Below, piece by piece: positions 43,912-52,822 of a stretch of 64,000 nt of DNA. The DNA comes from Haemophilus massiliensis (GTDB lineage Bacteria > Pseudomonadota > Gammaproteobacteria > Enterobacterales > Pasteurellaceae). Position 1 is the stretch's first letter, and each line of letters begins with the position of its first letter. The position numbers were made by a program, and so were the translations under genes. Where the stretch lies: the NCBI GenBank assembly GCA_000752995.2, contig LM994632.1, positions 50,037 through 114,036 of the forward strand, given 5' to 3'. Under the pieces are notes generated by a model that saw only the letters and a program-made list of their open reading frames with translations, had not been told where the DNA came from and did no database searches.

Positions 43912-45825
43912 ATGAAAACTACTGAGAAAACATTAGATTTAATTTGCCTTGGACGGGTTGCAGTGGACTTATATGCGCAACAAATTGGTTCCTGTTTGGA
44001 AGATGCGAGTTCTTTTGCTAAATATCTTGGCGGTTCTTCCGGTAACGTTGCTTACGGAACCGCCGTACAAGGTGTGAAATCATCCATGTTGGCGCGCGTG
44101 GGAGATGAGCATATGGGGCGTTTTCTGCATGAAGAATTACAGCGCGTTGGTGTCGATACCAGCCATTTAATTACAGATAAAGAACGTCTGACCGCATTAG
44201 TCATTTTAGGAATTAAAGATCAAGAGACTTTCCCATTGATTTTTTATCGCGACAATTGTGCCGATATGGCGATTACAGCGGAGGATTTCAGTGAAGAATA
44301 CATTGCTTCGGCAAAAGCGCTGTCAATTACAGGTACCCATTTATCACACCCGAAAACCCGCCGTGCCGTTTTGACCGCGCTTGAATATGCCGGACGCAAC
44401 AGCACAAAACGTTTATTAGATATTGATTATCGCCCTGTGTTATGGGGACTGACCTCTTTAGGCGACGGTGAAACCCGTTTTATTGACTCTACGGCGGTTA
44501 CCGCATCCTTACAGGAAGTACTGCATCATTTTGATGTTCTGGTTGGTACTGAGGAAGAATTTCATATTGCTGGCGGTTCAACCGATACGCTAACCGCACT
44601 TAAAAATGTGCGCAAAGTCAGCGCAGCAACATTGGTATGTAAGCGCGGAGCATTGGGCTGTTCCGTATTTGAGGGGGAAATCCCAGATCATATTGACGGT
44701 GGTATTAATGTTTACGGTGTTCGGGTTGAGGTGCTAAATGTGTTAGGCGCCGGCGATGCTTTTATGTCCGGTTTACTGCGCGGCTATATTAACGGTGAAA
44801 GCTGGGAACAATGCTGTCGTTATGCCAATGCCTGCGGTGCGTTAGTCGTTTCCCGCCATGGCTGTGCGCCGGCAATGCCGACCAAAGAAGAGCTGGATGA
44901 TTATTTATCCCGTGCGGAATCCGTACCTCGTCCTGATTTAGACGACAAACTTAATCATTTACATCGAGTTACTACTCGTAAAACTCAATGGGATGATTTA
45001 TGTATTTTTGCCTTTGACCACCGCAAACAACTCGTGGATATGGCCGAGAAGTGCGGTGCAGATCCGAAACGAATTCCAAAACTGAAAACCTTATTGCTAC
45101 AGGCGGCAGAACAAACTGCTCAACAAGAAGGCATAAACAACGGTCATGCCGGTATTCTGGCGGATACCACTTTTGGACAAGCTGCGCTGAATGCGATTAC
45201 CGGCAAAAAATGGTGGATTGGTCGTCCGATCGAACAGCCCTCCTCCCGCCCACTGCAACTGGAACACGGTGATCTTGGCAGCCAGCTGATCAGTTGGCCG
45301 GCAGAACATGTGGTCAAATGTCTGGCATTTTATCATCCGGAGGATAACGCTGAACTTAAAGCCAGACAGGATGCAAAACTGCAAGAGGTATATCAGACTT
45401 GCTGCCGTACCGGTCATGAATTACTGCTGGAAATTATTTTACCGCCGGATATGACTCAGCAGGAAAGCTATTATGCCGAAATGATCGCGCATTTCTATGC
45501 AATCGGTATTAAACCGGATTGGTGGAAATTACCGGGAGTAAGCAGCCATGCTTGGACTCAGATCAGCACAGTGATTGAACAAAACGATAAATATTGCCGC
45601 GGTATTCTGATTCTCGGATTGGATGCGCCGGAAGAACACTTTGATGCCGTATTCAAGGCTTCCGCACATGCACCGCTGGTGAAAGGATTCGCCGTCGGTC
45701 GCACTATTTTTGGGCAACCTTCAATTGACTGGCTGGCAGGAAAACTGAATGATCAACAATTGATTGACGCAGTGTCCGAACGTTATGCCCGGTTAATCCG
45801 GTTATGGAAAAATCGCAAAAACTAA
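43912..45825 (+). CDS. iolC: 5-Dehydro-2-deoxygluconokinase fused to a DUF2090 aldolase domain
   Basis: A 637-residue two-domain protein. Residues 1 to ~325 are a PfkB-type sugar kinase: YLGGSSGNVAYG near residue 40 and the catalytic NVLGAGDAFMSGLLRG near residue 275. Residues ~335-637 are the DUF2090 domain (LCIFAFDHRKQLVDMA; GFAVGRTIF near the end), regarded as the phosphate aldolase. The protein thus covers phosphorylation of 5-dehydro-2-deoxygluconate and cleavage to dihydroxyacetone phosphate plus malonate semialdehyde. No separate iolJ lies in the window, which supports the bifunctional reading. Start ATG follows AAGGAA; a hairpin terminator follows the gene. Confidence 0.92.
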   Translation: MKTTEKTLDLICLGRVAVDLYAQQIGSCLEDASSFAKYLGGSSGNVAYGTAVQGVKSSMLARVGDEHMGRFLHEELQRVGVDTSHLITDKERLTALVILGIKDQETFPLIFYRDNCADMAITAEDFSEEYIASAKALSITGTHLSHPKTRRAVLTALEYAGRNSTKRLLDIDYRPVLWGLTSLGDGETRFIDSTAVTASLQEVLHHFDVLVGTEEEFHIAGGSTDTLTALKNVRKVSAATLVCKRGALGCSVFEGEIPDHIDGGINVYGVRVEVLNVLGAGDAFMSGLLRGYINGESWEQCCRYANACGALVVSRHGCAPAMPTKEELDDYLSRAESVPRPDLDDKLNHLHRVTTRKTQWDDLCIFAFDHRKQLVDMAEKCGADPKRIPKLKTLLLQAAEQTAQQEGINNGHAGILADTTFGQAALNAITGKKWWIGRPIEQPSSRPLQLEHGDLGSQLISWPAEHVVKCLAFYHPEDNAELKARQDAKLQEVYQTCCRTGHELLLEIILPPDMTQQESYYAEMIAHFYAIGIKPDWWKLPGVSSHAWTQISTVIEQNDKYCRGILILGLDAPEEHFDAVFKASAHAPLVKGFAVGRTIFGQPSIDWLAGKLNDQQLIDAVSERYARLIRLWKNRKN

Positions 45826-45848
45826 TTTAATGTAATGCACAGGATACC

Positions 45849-45882
45849 GAAAGCCACCTAAGTTACCACTTTGGTGGCTTTC
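45849..45882 (+). terminator. Hairpin after iolC
   Basis: Ten-base perfect stem GAAAGCCACC / GGTGGCTTTC with a 14-base loop, starting 24 bases past the iolC stop. The T-run is weak, so efficiency is uncertain. Confidence 0.55.
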
Positions 45883-45934
45883 TGCTATCGATTATACTTT
45901 ACATCCTATCCAATCAAAAAACTTAGGTGTGATA

Positions 45935-47818
45935 ATGGATAACTCTTTAATTCCAAATATTGAACTGTTTATTGCTCAGGTGCCACCGTTTAATCATCTG
46001 CCGGATAACTTGATTAAGCAAATCGCTCACAATATTGAAATACGTTATGTGCCTAAGGGAGAAACGATTGTCGGCGAAGTGCGGTCCGAAAATGAATATT
46101 TATACATTGTACGTATTGGCGCAGTAGAGCAAATCCACCTGTGCGGACAGTTATCGGGGCAATTGAGAGCAAGACTGGAAAATGGCGATAGTTTTGGATT
46201 CGGGATTTTTGATCATCAAGCGCAGGATAAATATCAAGCCTACGCGCTGGAAAACAGCCTGATTTATCAAGTGCCTTTTCGTTTGCTGAATGACATATTA
46301 AAAGCATATCCCGAATACGCCGCTTATTTTTCCACTAATCCGGGAACGCGTTTACACAGTTTTGCAAAAAATAATTTAATTAAAAATCAGAACGATATTT
46401 TTATAAAACGGGTTATTGATGTAGCAAATCCGAAAGTCGCATTAGTCGAGCATAACGCAACAATACGACAAGCTGCATTAAAAATGTGTGAGCAGCGCCG
46501 TTCTTCAGCGTTAATTATGCGACAGAATCAGCTGATCGGCATTATTACTGATCGAGACATGACAAAAAAAGTGGTTGCCCAACACATCGATATTAATACG
46601 CCGGTAACGAATATCATGACGTTGCAACCACCGGTGATTAATGGTAATGAACTGGTACTCAATGCAGTTTCTATGATGATGCAGCATAATATCCGCAGCC
46701 TACCGGTAATGATTGACGGACAAATTCGCGGTATTTTAACCGCCACGGATTTGGTTAAATATAACAGTATTCAATCGGTCTTTATTATTAATCATATTTT
46801 TCAGGCCAACACTTTACCGCTGCTTGAAGAGGTTGCCGCGCAGCAAAAAGGGCTATTCAGTGCGTTGGTTGAAAACGGGACGGCTTACCATGATATTATG
46901 AAAGTAATGACGCTGATTGCCGATGCATTTACCCGCAAATTATTAATGATGGCGGAACACCAACTGGGTCCGGCTCCCTGCGGTTATGCTTGGGTCGTAG
47001 CCGGATCACAGGCGCGTTATGAAATGCATCTTTTATCCGATCAAGATAATGCCCTAATTGTCGAGCGCGAACTCAGCACAGACGAACGGCATTATTTCAC
47101 ATGTCTTGCCAGTTTTGTTAACGATGGATTAAACCAGTGCGGTTACGCCCGTTGTTCCGGTCACTATATGGCATCAAATCCTGTTTGGTGTCAATCATTA
47201 GCGACATGGAAAAATTACTTTTCACAATGGGTAATTGAACCTGAATCGGAAAGCCTGTTAAATGCTTCTGTCTTGATGGATATGCGGGGAATTTATGGCG
47301 ATATTGCACTGGTGAATGAACTGCAACAACACTTTACCGCTTTAGTTGCCGATAATAAGCGATTTTTAGCTTACTTAGTAGCAAACAGTATTCGTATTAG
47401 ACCGCCACTCAGTATTTTCAGAAATTTTGTATTAACCAAAGAAGGCAAGCATAAAAATAAACTAAACCTAAAGAAACGGGCGATCAGCCTGCTAGTGGAT
47501 TTAGGTCGGATTTATGCGCTGGCAGCGGGAATTACCGAAACGTTAAGTACGGAACAGCGCTTTGTCAACTGTCATAAACGAGGACTGATTAATCAACAGA
47601 CAATGGATAATATTCTGGGTGCCTATCAATTTGTCTGTGATATGCGCTTTAAGTATCAGTTGGTTGCACTACATGGCGGGCGGGCAATATATAATCACAT
47701 CGATCCGCATGCGTTAAATGTATTTGAACGCAATCACCTAAAAGATGCCTTTCGTTTAATCGCACAGTTTCAAGATGCCGCAGAAATGCGTTTTTCTCAG
47801 CGAGGCATCATTCGATGA
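45935..47818 (+). CDS. cNMP/CBS-domain nucleotidyltransferase (DUF294)
   Basis: About 627 residues in four parts: a cyclic-nucleotide-binding-like domain (residues ~10-135), a pair of CBS domains (~165-285, with IGIITDRDMTKKV and GILTATDLVKY), a DUF294 putative nucleotidyltransferase (GSQARYEMHLLSDQDNAL near residue 350, with the GS and paired Asp of the polymerase-beta fold) and a helical DUF294_C domain. The start is ATG 45935 rather than the GTG two codons earlier. It overlaps the exonuclease gene by four bases. Pairs like this often accompany sodium:solute symporters, as here; a signalling role controlling the symporter has been suggested for relatives but is unproven. Confidence 0.85.
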   Translation: MDNSLIPNIELFIAQVPPFNHLPDNLIKQIAHNIEIRYVPKGETIVGEVRSENEYLYIVRIGAVEQIHLCGQLSGQLRARLENGDSFGFGIFDHQAQDKYQAYALENSLIYQVPFRLLNDILKAYPEYAAYFSTNPGTRLHSFAKNNLIKNQNDIFIKRVIDVANPKVALVEHNATIRQAALKMCEQRRSSALIMRQNQLIGIITDRDMTKKVVAQHIDINTPVTNIMTLQPPVINGNELVLNAVSMMMQHNIRSLPVMIDGQIRGILTATDLVKYNSIQSVFIINHIFQANTLPLLEEVAAQQKGLFSALVENGTAYHDIMKVMTLIADAFTRKLLMMAEHQLGPAPCGYAWVVAGSQARYEMHLLSDQDNALIVERELSTDERHYFTCLASFVNDGLNQCGYARCSGHYMASNPVWCQSLATWKNYFSQWVIEPESESLLNASVLMDMRGIYGDIALVNELQQHFTALVADNKRFLAYLVANSIRIRPPLSIFRNFVLTKEGKHKNKLNLKKRAISLLVDLGRIYALAAGITETLSTEQRFVNCHKRGLINQQTMDNILGAYQFVCDMRFKYQLVALHGGRAIYNHIDPHALNVFERNHLKDAFRLIAQFQDAAEMRFSQRGIIR

Positions 47819-48543
47819 GTTTTAAAGTAATAAACCGTCTCCGTCAGTACTTTCACCCGTTAAATCAATTGGAACAGCAACGTCGCGCTTTTTACGATAG
47901 ATTACTTAATGCTGATTATCCTGAGCAATGGCATGAATGGTTTCGACAGCCTTATCCGAAAACGGAGACAGATCTGACCGCACTTTCTTATTTAGTGATC
48001 GACTTTGAAACGACGGGACTAAATTCTATGCTGGACAATATACTCAGCGTTGCGGCCGTTCCGATTGATAATCTCAAACTGGATTTATCCCGTTCATGGC
48101 ACCAGTTTGTTGCCCGCCAACAGGTAAAAGGGGATACCGCGGTAGTCAATCATATCGTACCTCAGATGTTAAACGGTGTAGAAAATTTGGATGACGTAAT
48201 GAATGAACTGTTTTCCCACATGCAAGGACGGATTATTATTGCACATGGCTGTAACATTGAAAAACGCTTTATTCATCATTATCTGGCGAGCCGATATGGC
48301 TTACGGAGTTTTCCTTTGCTGTGGCTGGATACGCTAAAAATTGAACGTTCATTGCTTAACAACACGACACAAACTGATTATCGCTTATCTGCGATACGAC
48401 AGGCTTATAATCTACCCGAGTATATCAGTCATAATGCAATGATTGACGCCATCGCTGCCGGCGAATTGTTTTTGGCACAGTTGGAAAGATTGTTCGGCAA
48501 ACAACGTAAATTGCTAGGTGAAGTCTATAAGCGATCGCTATAA
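47815..48543 (+). CDS. DnaQ-like 3'-5' exonuclease
   Basis: A 242-residue DEDDh exonuclease domain protein. Motif ExoI is VIDFETTGLNSM near residue 62, ExoII is IIIAHGCNIEKRF near residue 142 and ExoIII is SHNAMIDAIAAGELF near residue 202, with the histidine in place. It is not DnaQ itself, which has a different N-terminus and neighbours. It is translationally coupled to the DUF294 gene, so it probably processes a nucleic acid or nucleotide linked to that protein's activity. The true substrate is unknown. Confidence 0.85.
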   Translation: MSFKVINRLRQYFHPLNQLEQQRRAFYDRLLNADYPEQWHEWFRQPYPKTETDLTALSYLVIDFETTGLNSMLDNILSVAAVPIDNLKLDLSRSWHQFVARQQVKGDTAVVNHIVPQMLNGVENLDDVMNELFSHMQGRIIIAHGCNIEKRFIHHYLASRYGLRSFPLLWLDTLKIERSLLNNTTQTDYRLSAIRQAYNLPEYISHNAMIDAIAAGELFLAQLERLFGKQRKLLGEVYKRSL

Positions 48544-48577
48544 TAAAAATTTCTGCAAAACAACCGTAGAAAAAGTG

Positions 48578-48616
48578 AAATGGTAAGGCGAACCTTGCCT
48601 TACCATTTTGTTTTTT
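48578..48616 (+). terminator. Terminator after the exonuclease gene
   Basis: Twelve-base perfect stem AAATGGTAAGGC / GCCTTACCATTT with a seven-base loop and TTTTTT just after. It touches the end of the convergent symporter gene. Confidence 0.85.
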
Positions 48617-50288
48617 ATCGAATTTGTTGGCTTCGTTGGCGAATGAGGACATACAAAAAATAAAGCACTGTTGCCGCACCAAAGCAATAGTAGCCAATCC
48701 ACACCACTGACGGTACGTAGTGTGCCATAAAGATATACATTGAAACGGACAAAAAGGTTACGACTAACGATACTGCTTTAGCATAAGCCCAAGGATGAAT
48801 ATCTACTTGTTTTGTGTATTCTTCCTGATATGCTGTTTCCATTGGTTTAATACGACCGATAATCAGCATAACCACCACATTGATAACGAATAAAATCGCG
48901 ATTAAATGGAAGAAGTGGATGTCCACTTTAATGATAAACGAACATACGATGTAGGCAATCATACCGAAAATCAGCCCGAATTTGGCAGCAATCGGCGGTA
49001 CGCGTTTAGTTAACAGACCGACTACAACGACACTTAAAATCGGTGCATTGAAAATCCCCTGTAATTCCTGAATTAAGAAATACAGACCATCCGGCGCATT
49101 TGCCACTAACGGCGCAACAATCATGGAGACGACAGCAAGGATAATGCCTACGACTTTACCGACATTCACCAAACGGATATCGCTGGCATTAGGATTAATT
49201 TGAGTTTTATATACATTGCGTGAAAACAAAGTAACGGAGGAATTTAACGCACTGTTAAATGTGGATAGTACGGCACCGACCACAACCGCGGCAAAGAAAC
49301 CAACCAGCGCATCAGGTAAGACTAAATGTACCAGATCCGGATAAGCTTGATCGGGAATATCCAATTTTCCCTGAAAAATATGGAAAGCAATAATTCCCGG
49401 TAAAATAATCAATAGCGGTCCCAGCAACTTCAGAAACGCACATAATAATACACCTTTCTGTCCTTCTTTTAGATTTTTTGCGCCCAGCGCGCGTTGAATA
49501 ATGGACTGGTTGGTACACCAAAAGAACAGATTGGAAATTATCATACCGGTGAATAAGGTGGAAAAGGGTACGACAGAATTCTCATCTCCGATAGAATTGA
49601 AATGATCCGGATTTGCCTGGTAAATCTCTTTTAAACCGACCCAAGCATTACCGTCGCCAACATAAGCCAAACCCAGCACCGTCACCAGAACACCACCGAT
49701 TAATAACCCGATACCATTGATCGTGTCGGATACGGCAACAGCTTTCAGACCGCCGAAAATTGCATAAATAGACCCCAGAATACCCACTCCCCACACCATA
49801 ATCCAAAGTGCGGTGGTTTTATCCACACCAAAAACCTGTGAAACCTGAAACAGACTTTCCAACGCCAACGCACCGGTGTAAAGCACGATAGGTAACAAAG
49901 AAATCACATAGCAGCCAAGGAATAGTAAAGACGTAATGAGCAATGTACCTTTATCAAAACGTTTTTCCAGAAACTCCGGAATAGTCGCGATACCAAGCTT
50001 TAAATATTTGGGTAAAAAATACAGTGCAAAAACCGCAATGGTAATGGCGGCAATCACTTCCCATGCCATAACGATAAAACCCTGGCGATAAGCCAAACCA
50101 TTCAATCCGACTAAATGTTCGGTGGAAAGATTCGTCAACATCATGGAACCGGCGATAAATACCGCAGTTAATGAACGGCCGGCCAGATAATAACCCTCGG
50201 AATTCGTTAAATCATCGCGTCTGGTATACCACCATGCGAGAATCGCAACCAGTGCAGTAAATCCTACAAATGAAATAAAAGCAAGCAT
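48615..50288 (-). CDS. Sodium:solute symporter (SSS/SGLT family)
   Basis: A 557-residue inner-membrane protein with about 14 hydrophobic segments. Family marks: GYYLAGRSLTAVFIAGSMM near residue 35, NLSTEHLVGLNG near residue 55 and IYAIFGGLKAVAVSDTING near residue 175. It resembles YidK/SGLT-type sugar symporters. An IolR-like inverted repeat (50363) and a CRP-like site (50412) upstream hint that it may import myo-inositol as a second uptake route beside the ABC system. The convergent DUF294-exonuclease pair is typical of SSS neighbours. Substrate otherwise unknown. Confidence 0.85.
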   Translation of the reverse strand: MLAFISFVGFTALVAILAWWYTRRDDLTNSEGYYLAGRSLTAVFIAGSMMLTNLSTEHLVGLNGLAYRQGFIVMAWEVIAAITIAVFALYFLPKYLKLGIATIPEFLEKRFDKGTLLITSLLFLGCYVISLLPIVLYTGALALESLFQVSQVFGVDKTTALWIMVWGVGILGSIYAIFGGLKAVAVSDTINGIGLLIGGVLVTVLGLAYVGDGNAWVGLKEIYQANPDHFNSIGDENSVVPFSTLFTGMIISNLFFWCTNQSIIQRALGAKNLKEGQKGVLLCAFLKLLGPLLIILPGIIAFHIFQGKLDIPDQAYPDLVHLVLPDALVGFFAAVVVGAVLSTFNSALNSSVTLFSRNVYKTQINPNASDIRLVNVGKVVGIILAVVSMIVAPLVANAPDGLYFLIQELQGIFNAPILSVVVVGLLTKRVPPIAAKFGLIFGMIAYIVCSFIIKVDIHFFHLIAILFVINVVVMLIIGRIKPMETAYQEEYTKQVDIHPWAYAKAVSLVVTFLSVSMYIFMAHYVPSVVWIGYYCFGAATVLYFLYVLIRQRSQQIR

Positions 50289-50668
50289 AGAAATTCCTTA
50301 TATGAACTGATAGTTATTCATGTCGAATATAACACCTTCAAAACCATAACAAGGCTTATAATTAGAATATACATTTCATTTTACACACATACAAATATTT
50401 TTATTCTATTTTGTTACGGAGATCAAACTTTTCTTTACACAAAACATGCACAGATTAGTTATTGAACAGATTTTTTGTTTTATGAGAAAAGATTAAGTTA
50501 TTCAGAAGATATATAATATGAAATTTCTATTTTATATATAAAAAAGCGGGAAAGCTGATATGAGAATATGGCGTATTATTTAATTCAGTTAATAAATACA
50601 TCATATTGTTGCAACATACTTTCCCATGATGATATGAAAATTAAAGTTTTTACGGTCAAATTTGGCGT
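50289..50668. promoter_or_regulatory. Symporter promoter region and srmB downstream gap
   Basis: A 380-base AT-rich gap. It contains TAGAA-N6-TTTCA at 50363-50378, related to the inositol operator motif, and a CRP-like TGTTA-N6-TCAAA at 50412-50427. The part next to srmB shows no convincing terminator and no gene. Confidence 0.45.
50363..50378. promoter_or_regulatory. Candidate IolR operator upstream of the symporter
   Basis: TAGAA-N6-TTTCA: perfect right half and three of five in the left half. Its distance from the start codon (about 75 bases) matches the iolD and iolA sites. Confidence 0.4.
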
Positions 50669-51991
50669 CTAGCTATTATCACTAGCATTGCTTTTTCGGC
50701 GTTTGCCGATGTTCTTACGGTCTTTATGGCGCAGTTTGATTTTTTTCTTTTGTTCGGTTTTTTTCTTTTCTTCCTGCTTGGCTTTGAGGCGCGCTTTTTG
50801 TTTTTTACTGACGGTTTTTATTTCACCGTCTTTCGGCGCTTTAGTGCGCGGTTGCAAACCTTCAATAACGCGCGGTTTCAGCAATTCTTCCGTATAACGC
50901 TTGATTTTGCCCAGCAATTTATAATCATGCGCTTCCACAAAAGATACGGCGGTGCCTTTTTTGCCGGCGCGGGCAGTACGTCCGATACGGTGCAAATAGG
51001 TGTCCGCGCTGTAGGGTAAATCGAAATTCATTACATGGCTGATGTCGTCAATATCAATACCTCGCGCGGCGACATCGGTTGCGATCAATACGGTGACAAG
51101 ACCGCTTTTAAGTTTATCAATGGCGTTAGTGCGCTGGGTTTGCGCCATTTCGCCTTCCAGATAAGTGCTACGGATACCGCGTTTACGCAGGGTGTCGGAA
51201 AGCTCGCGCACAGTTTCGCGCCGACGCACAAACACGATGCCACGGCTGACTTGTTCCTGTTCGATAAAACGGGCGAGCAATTTAATTTTGTGTTCATTGC
51301 TGTCCGCATGATAATACCATTGCTGAATTTTTTTGCGTTCGCGGCGGCTTGGTTCGGCATCAATTTGTATCGGATCATTTAACAAACGGGCGGCAAAATC
51401 CGTTAACAGTTCGCCCTCCAACGTAGCGGAAAATAGCAAGGTTTGTTTGCGCCAACGGGTTTCGGCGGCGATTTTTTCCGCATCCTGCCCAAATCCCATT
51501 TGCAACATGCGATCCGCTTCATCAAAAATCAGTATTTCCACCGCGCGGCAATCAAAATTTTCTTCTTTAATATATTGCAACAAACGCCCCGGTGTGGCGA
51601 CTACGATGTCCTGATTTTTGTTAAAAATTTCACCGTGATTATGATATGCCACACCGCCGGTGATGGTAGCAATAGCTAAATGCGTAAACTGCGCCAGTGC
51701 TTGCGCCTGTTCGGCGACTTGCACCGCCAGTTCACGAGTCGGCGTTAGAATCAAAATTCGCGGTGCGCCGGGCTTGCGGCGCGGATAATCCAGTAAGTGC
51801 TGTAGCGCCGGCAGTAAAAAAGCGGCAGTTTTGCCGGTGCCGGTAGGGGCGCAACCCAACACATCACGCGCTTCCATTGCCGCCGGAATGGTTTGTGCCT
51901 GAATAGCCGTCGGGCGCGTGTAACCTTTTTGCTGGACGGCCTTTAATAATTCAGGCGCGAGATCAAAATCTTCAAATTGTGCTATTGTCAT
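50669..51991 (-). CDS. srmB: DEAD-box ATP-dependent RNA helicase SrmB
   Basis: A 440-residue RNA helicase. In order: Q-motif region near residue 25, Walker A APTGTGKTA near residue 50, PTRELAVQ, ATPGRL, DEADRML near residue 155, FSATL, ATDVAARGID near residue 305 and HRIGRTARAG near residue 330. The C-terminal ~60 residues are very rich in lysine, which suits RNA binding. The length and tail match SrmB, which assists assembly of the large ribosomal subunit. It is divergent from trmN6 with an 83-base gap, an arrangement conserved in relatives (srmB beside yfiC). Confidence 0.92.
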   Translation of the reverse strand: MTIAQFEDFDLAPELLKAVQQKGYTRPTAIQAQTIPAAMEARDVLGCAPTGTGKTAAFLLPALQHLLDYPRRKPGAPRILILTPTRELAVQVAEQAQALAQFTHLAIATITGGVAYHNHGEIFNKNQDIVVATPGRLLQYIKEENFDCRAVEILIFDEADRMLQMGFGQDAEKIAAETRWRKQTLLFSATLEGELLTDFAARLLNDPIQIDAEPSRRERKKIQQWYYHADSNEHKIKLLARFIEQEQVSRGIVFVRRRETVRELSDTLRKRGIRSTYLEGEMAQTQRTNAIDKLKSGLVTVLIATDVAARGIDIDDISHVMNFDLPYSADTYLHRIGRTARAGKKGTAVSFVEAHDYKLLGKIKRYTEELLKPRVIEGLQPRTKAPKDGEIKTVSKKQKARLKAKQEEKKKTEQKKKIKLRHKDRKNIGKRRKSNASDNS

Positions 51992-52074
51992 GTTTCTTGT
52001 TACTATTACGCTAAAATTGCGGCAGATTATACCGCACTTTGTCGGCTAATGTGCGGTCAATTTTTAGGAAGTTT

Positions 52075-52788
52075 ATGACGGCGAAAAATCACGGTTTTAC
52101 CTTTAAACAGTTTCATATCAATCATGATCGCTGTGCGATGAAAGTCGGTACTGACGGCGTATTGCTGGGTGCTTGGGCTGATGTGTCGGATGCGAAAACG
52201 CTGTTGGATCTCGGCACTGGAACAGGATTAATCGCTCTGATGCTGGCACAACGAACCGCTGCACATTGCCGTATCAGTGCAGTGGAAATTGATTATGCGG
52301 CATTTTTACAGGCAAAAGAGAATGTGCGGCATTCGCCTTGGGCAGACAGAATTAGCATCTATCATCAGGATATTGCTGACTTTGCCGCTAAGTGCGGTGA
52401 AAAATTTGACATTATTACGGCAAATCCGCCCTATTTCCAACCCGGTTCCGATTGTCGTTCGGGACAGCGCAACCGAGCGCGTTATACGCTGGATCAATGT
52501 CATGAAGACTGGTTAAATCTGGCGGCAACCTGCCTGAGCGACAACGGTTGCATTCATTTTATTTTGCCCTTTGAAGCCGGCGAAACATTGCAAAAACAGA
52601 CCGCACTTTTTTGCCTTCATCGCTGCGAAGTGGTAACCAAAACCGGCAAAATGCCGCAACGTTTGCTGCTGACATTCGCCAAACGACCGCAGCCGACGGT
52701 ACACGAGCGTTTGACGATTTATGATGAGAATCATCACTATCAGCCCGAGTTTATTCGTCTGATCCAAGATTTCTACTTAAAATATTAA
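52075..52788 (+). CDS. trmN6: tRNA1(Val) (adenine-37-N6)-methyltransferase
   Basis: About 237 residues. The SAM-binding motif LDLGTGTGLIALML is near residue 45 and the N6-adenine methyltransferase signature ITANPPYFQPG near residue 120. It methylates A37 of tRNA-Val (YfiC family). An upstream TTG extends the frame by 12 residues, but ATG 52075 is preceded by AGGAAG and is the better start. Next to srmB as in Escherichia coli and Haemophilus. Confidence 0.92.
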   Translation: MTAKNHGFTFKQFHINHDRCAMKVGTDGVLLGAWADVSDAKTLLDLGTGTGLIALMLAQRTAAHCRISAVEIDYAAFLQAKENVRHSPWADRISIYHQDIADFAAKCGEKFDIITANPPYFQPGSDCRSGQRNRARYTLDQCHEDWLNLAATCLSDNGCIHFILPFEAGETLQKQTALFCLHRCEVVTKTGKMPQRLLLTFAKRPQPTVHERLTIYDENHHYQPEFIRLIQDFYLKY

Positions 52789-52822
52789 TATTGAACGGAA
52801 AAACCGTGCAATCCCGCCAATT

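Noticed and set aside
52031-52057. Opposed ACCGCAC / GTGCGGT repeat between srmB and trmN6 as a terminator
   Set aside because: It lies between divergent genes, at their promoters, with only a 7-base stem. It is better read as an uptake signal plus a partial second one.
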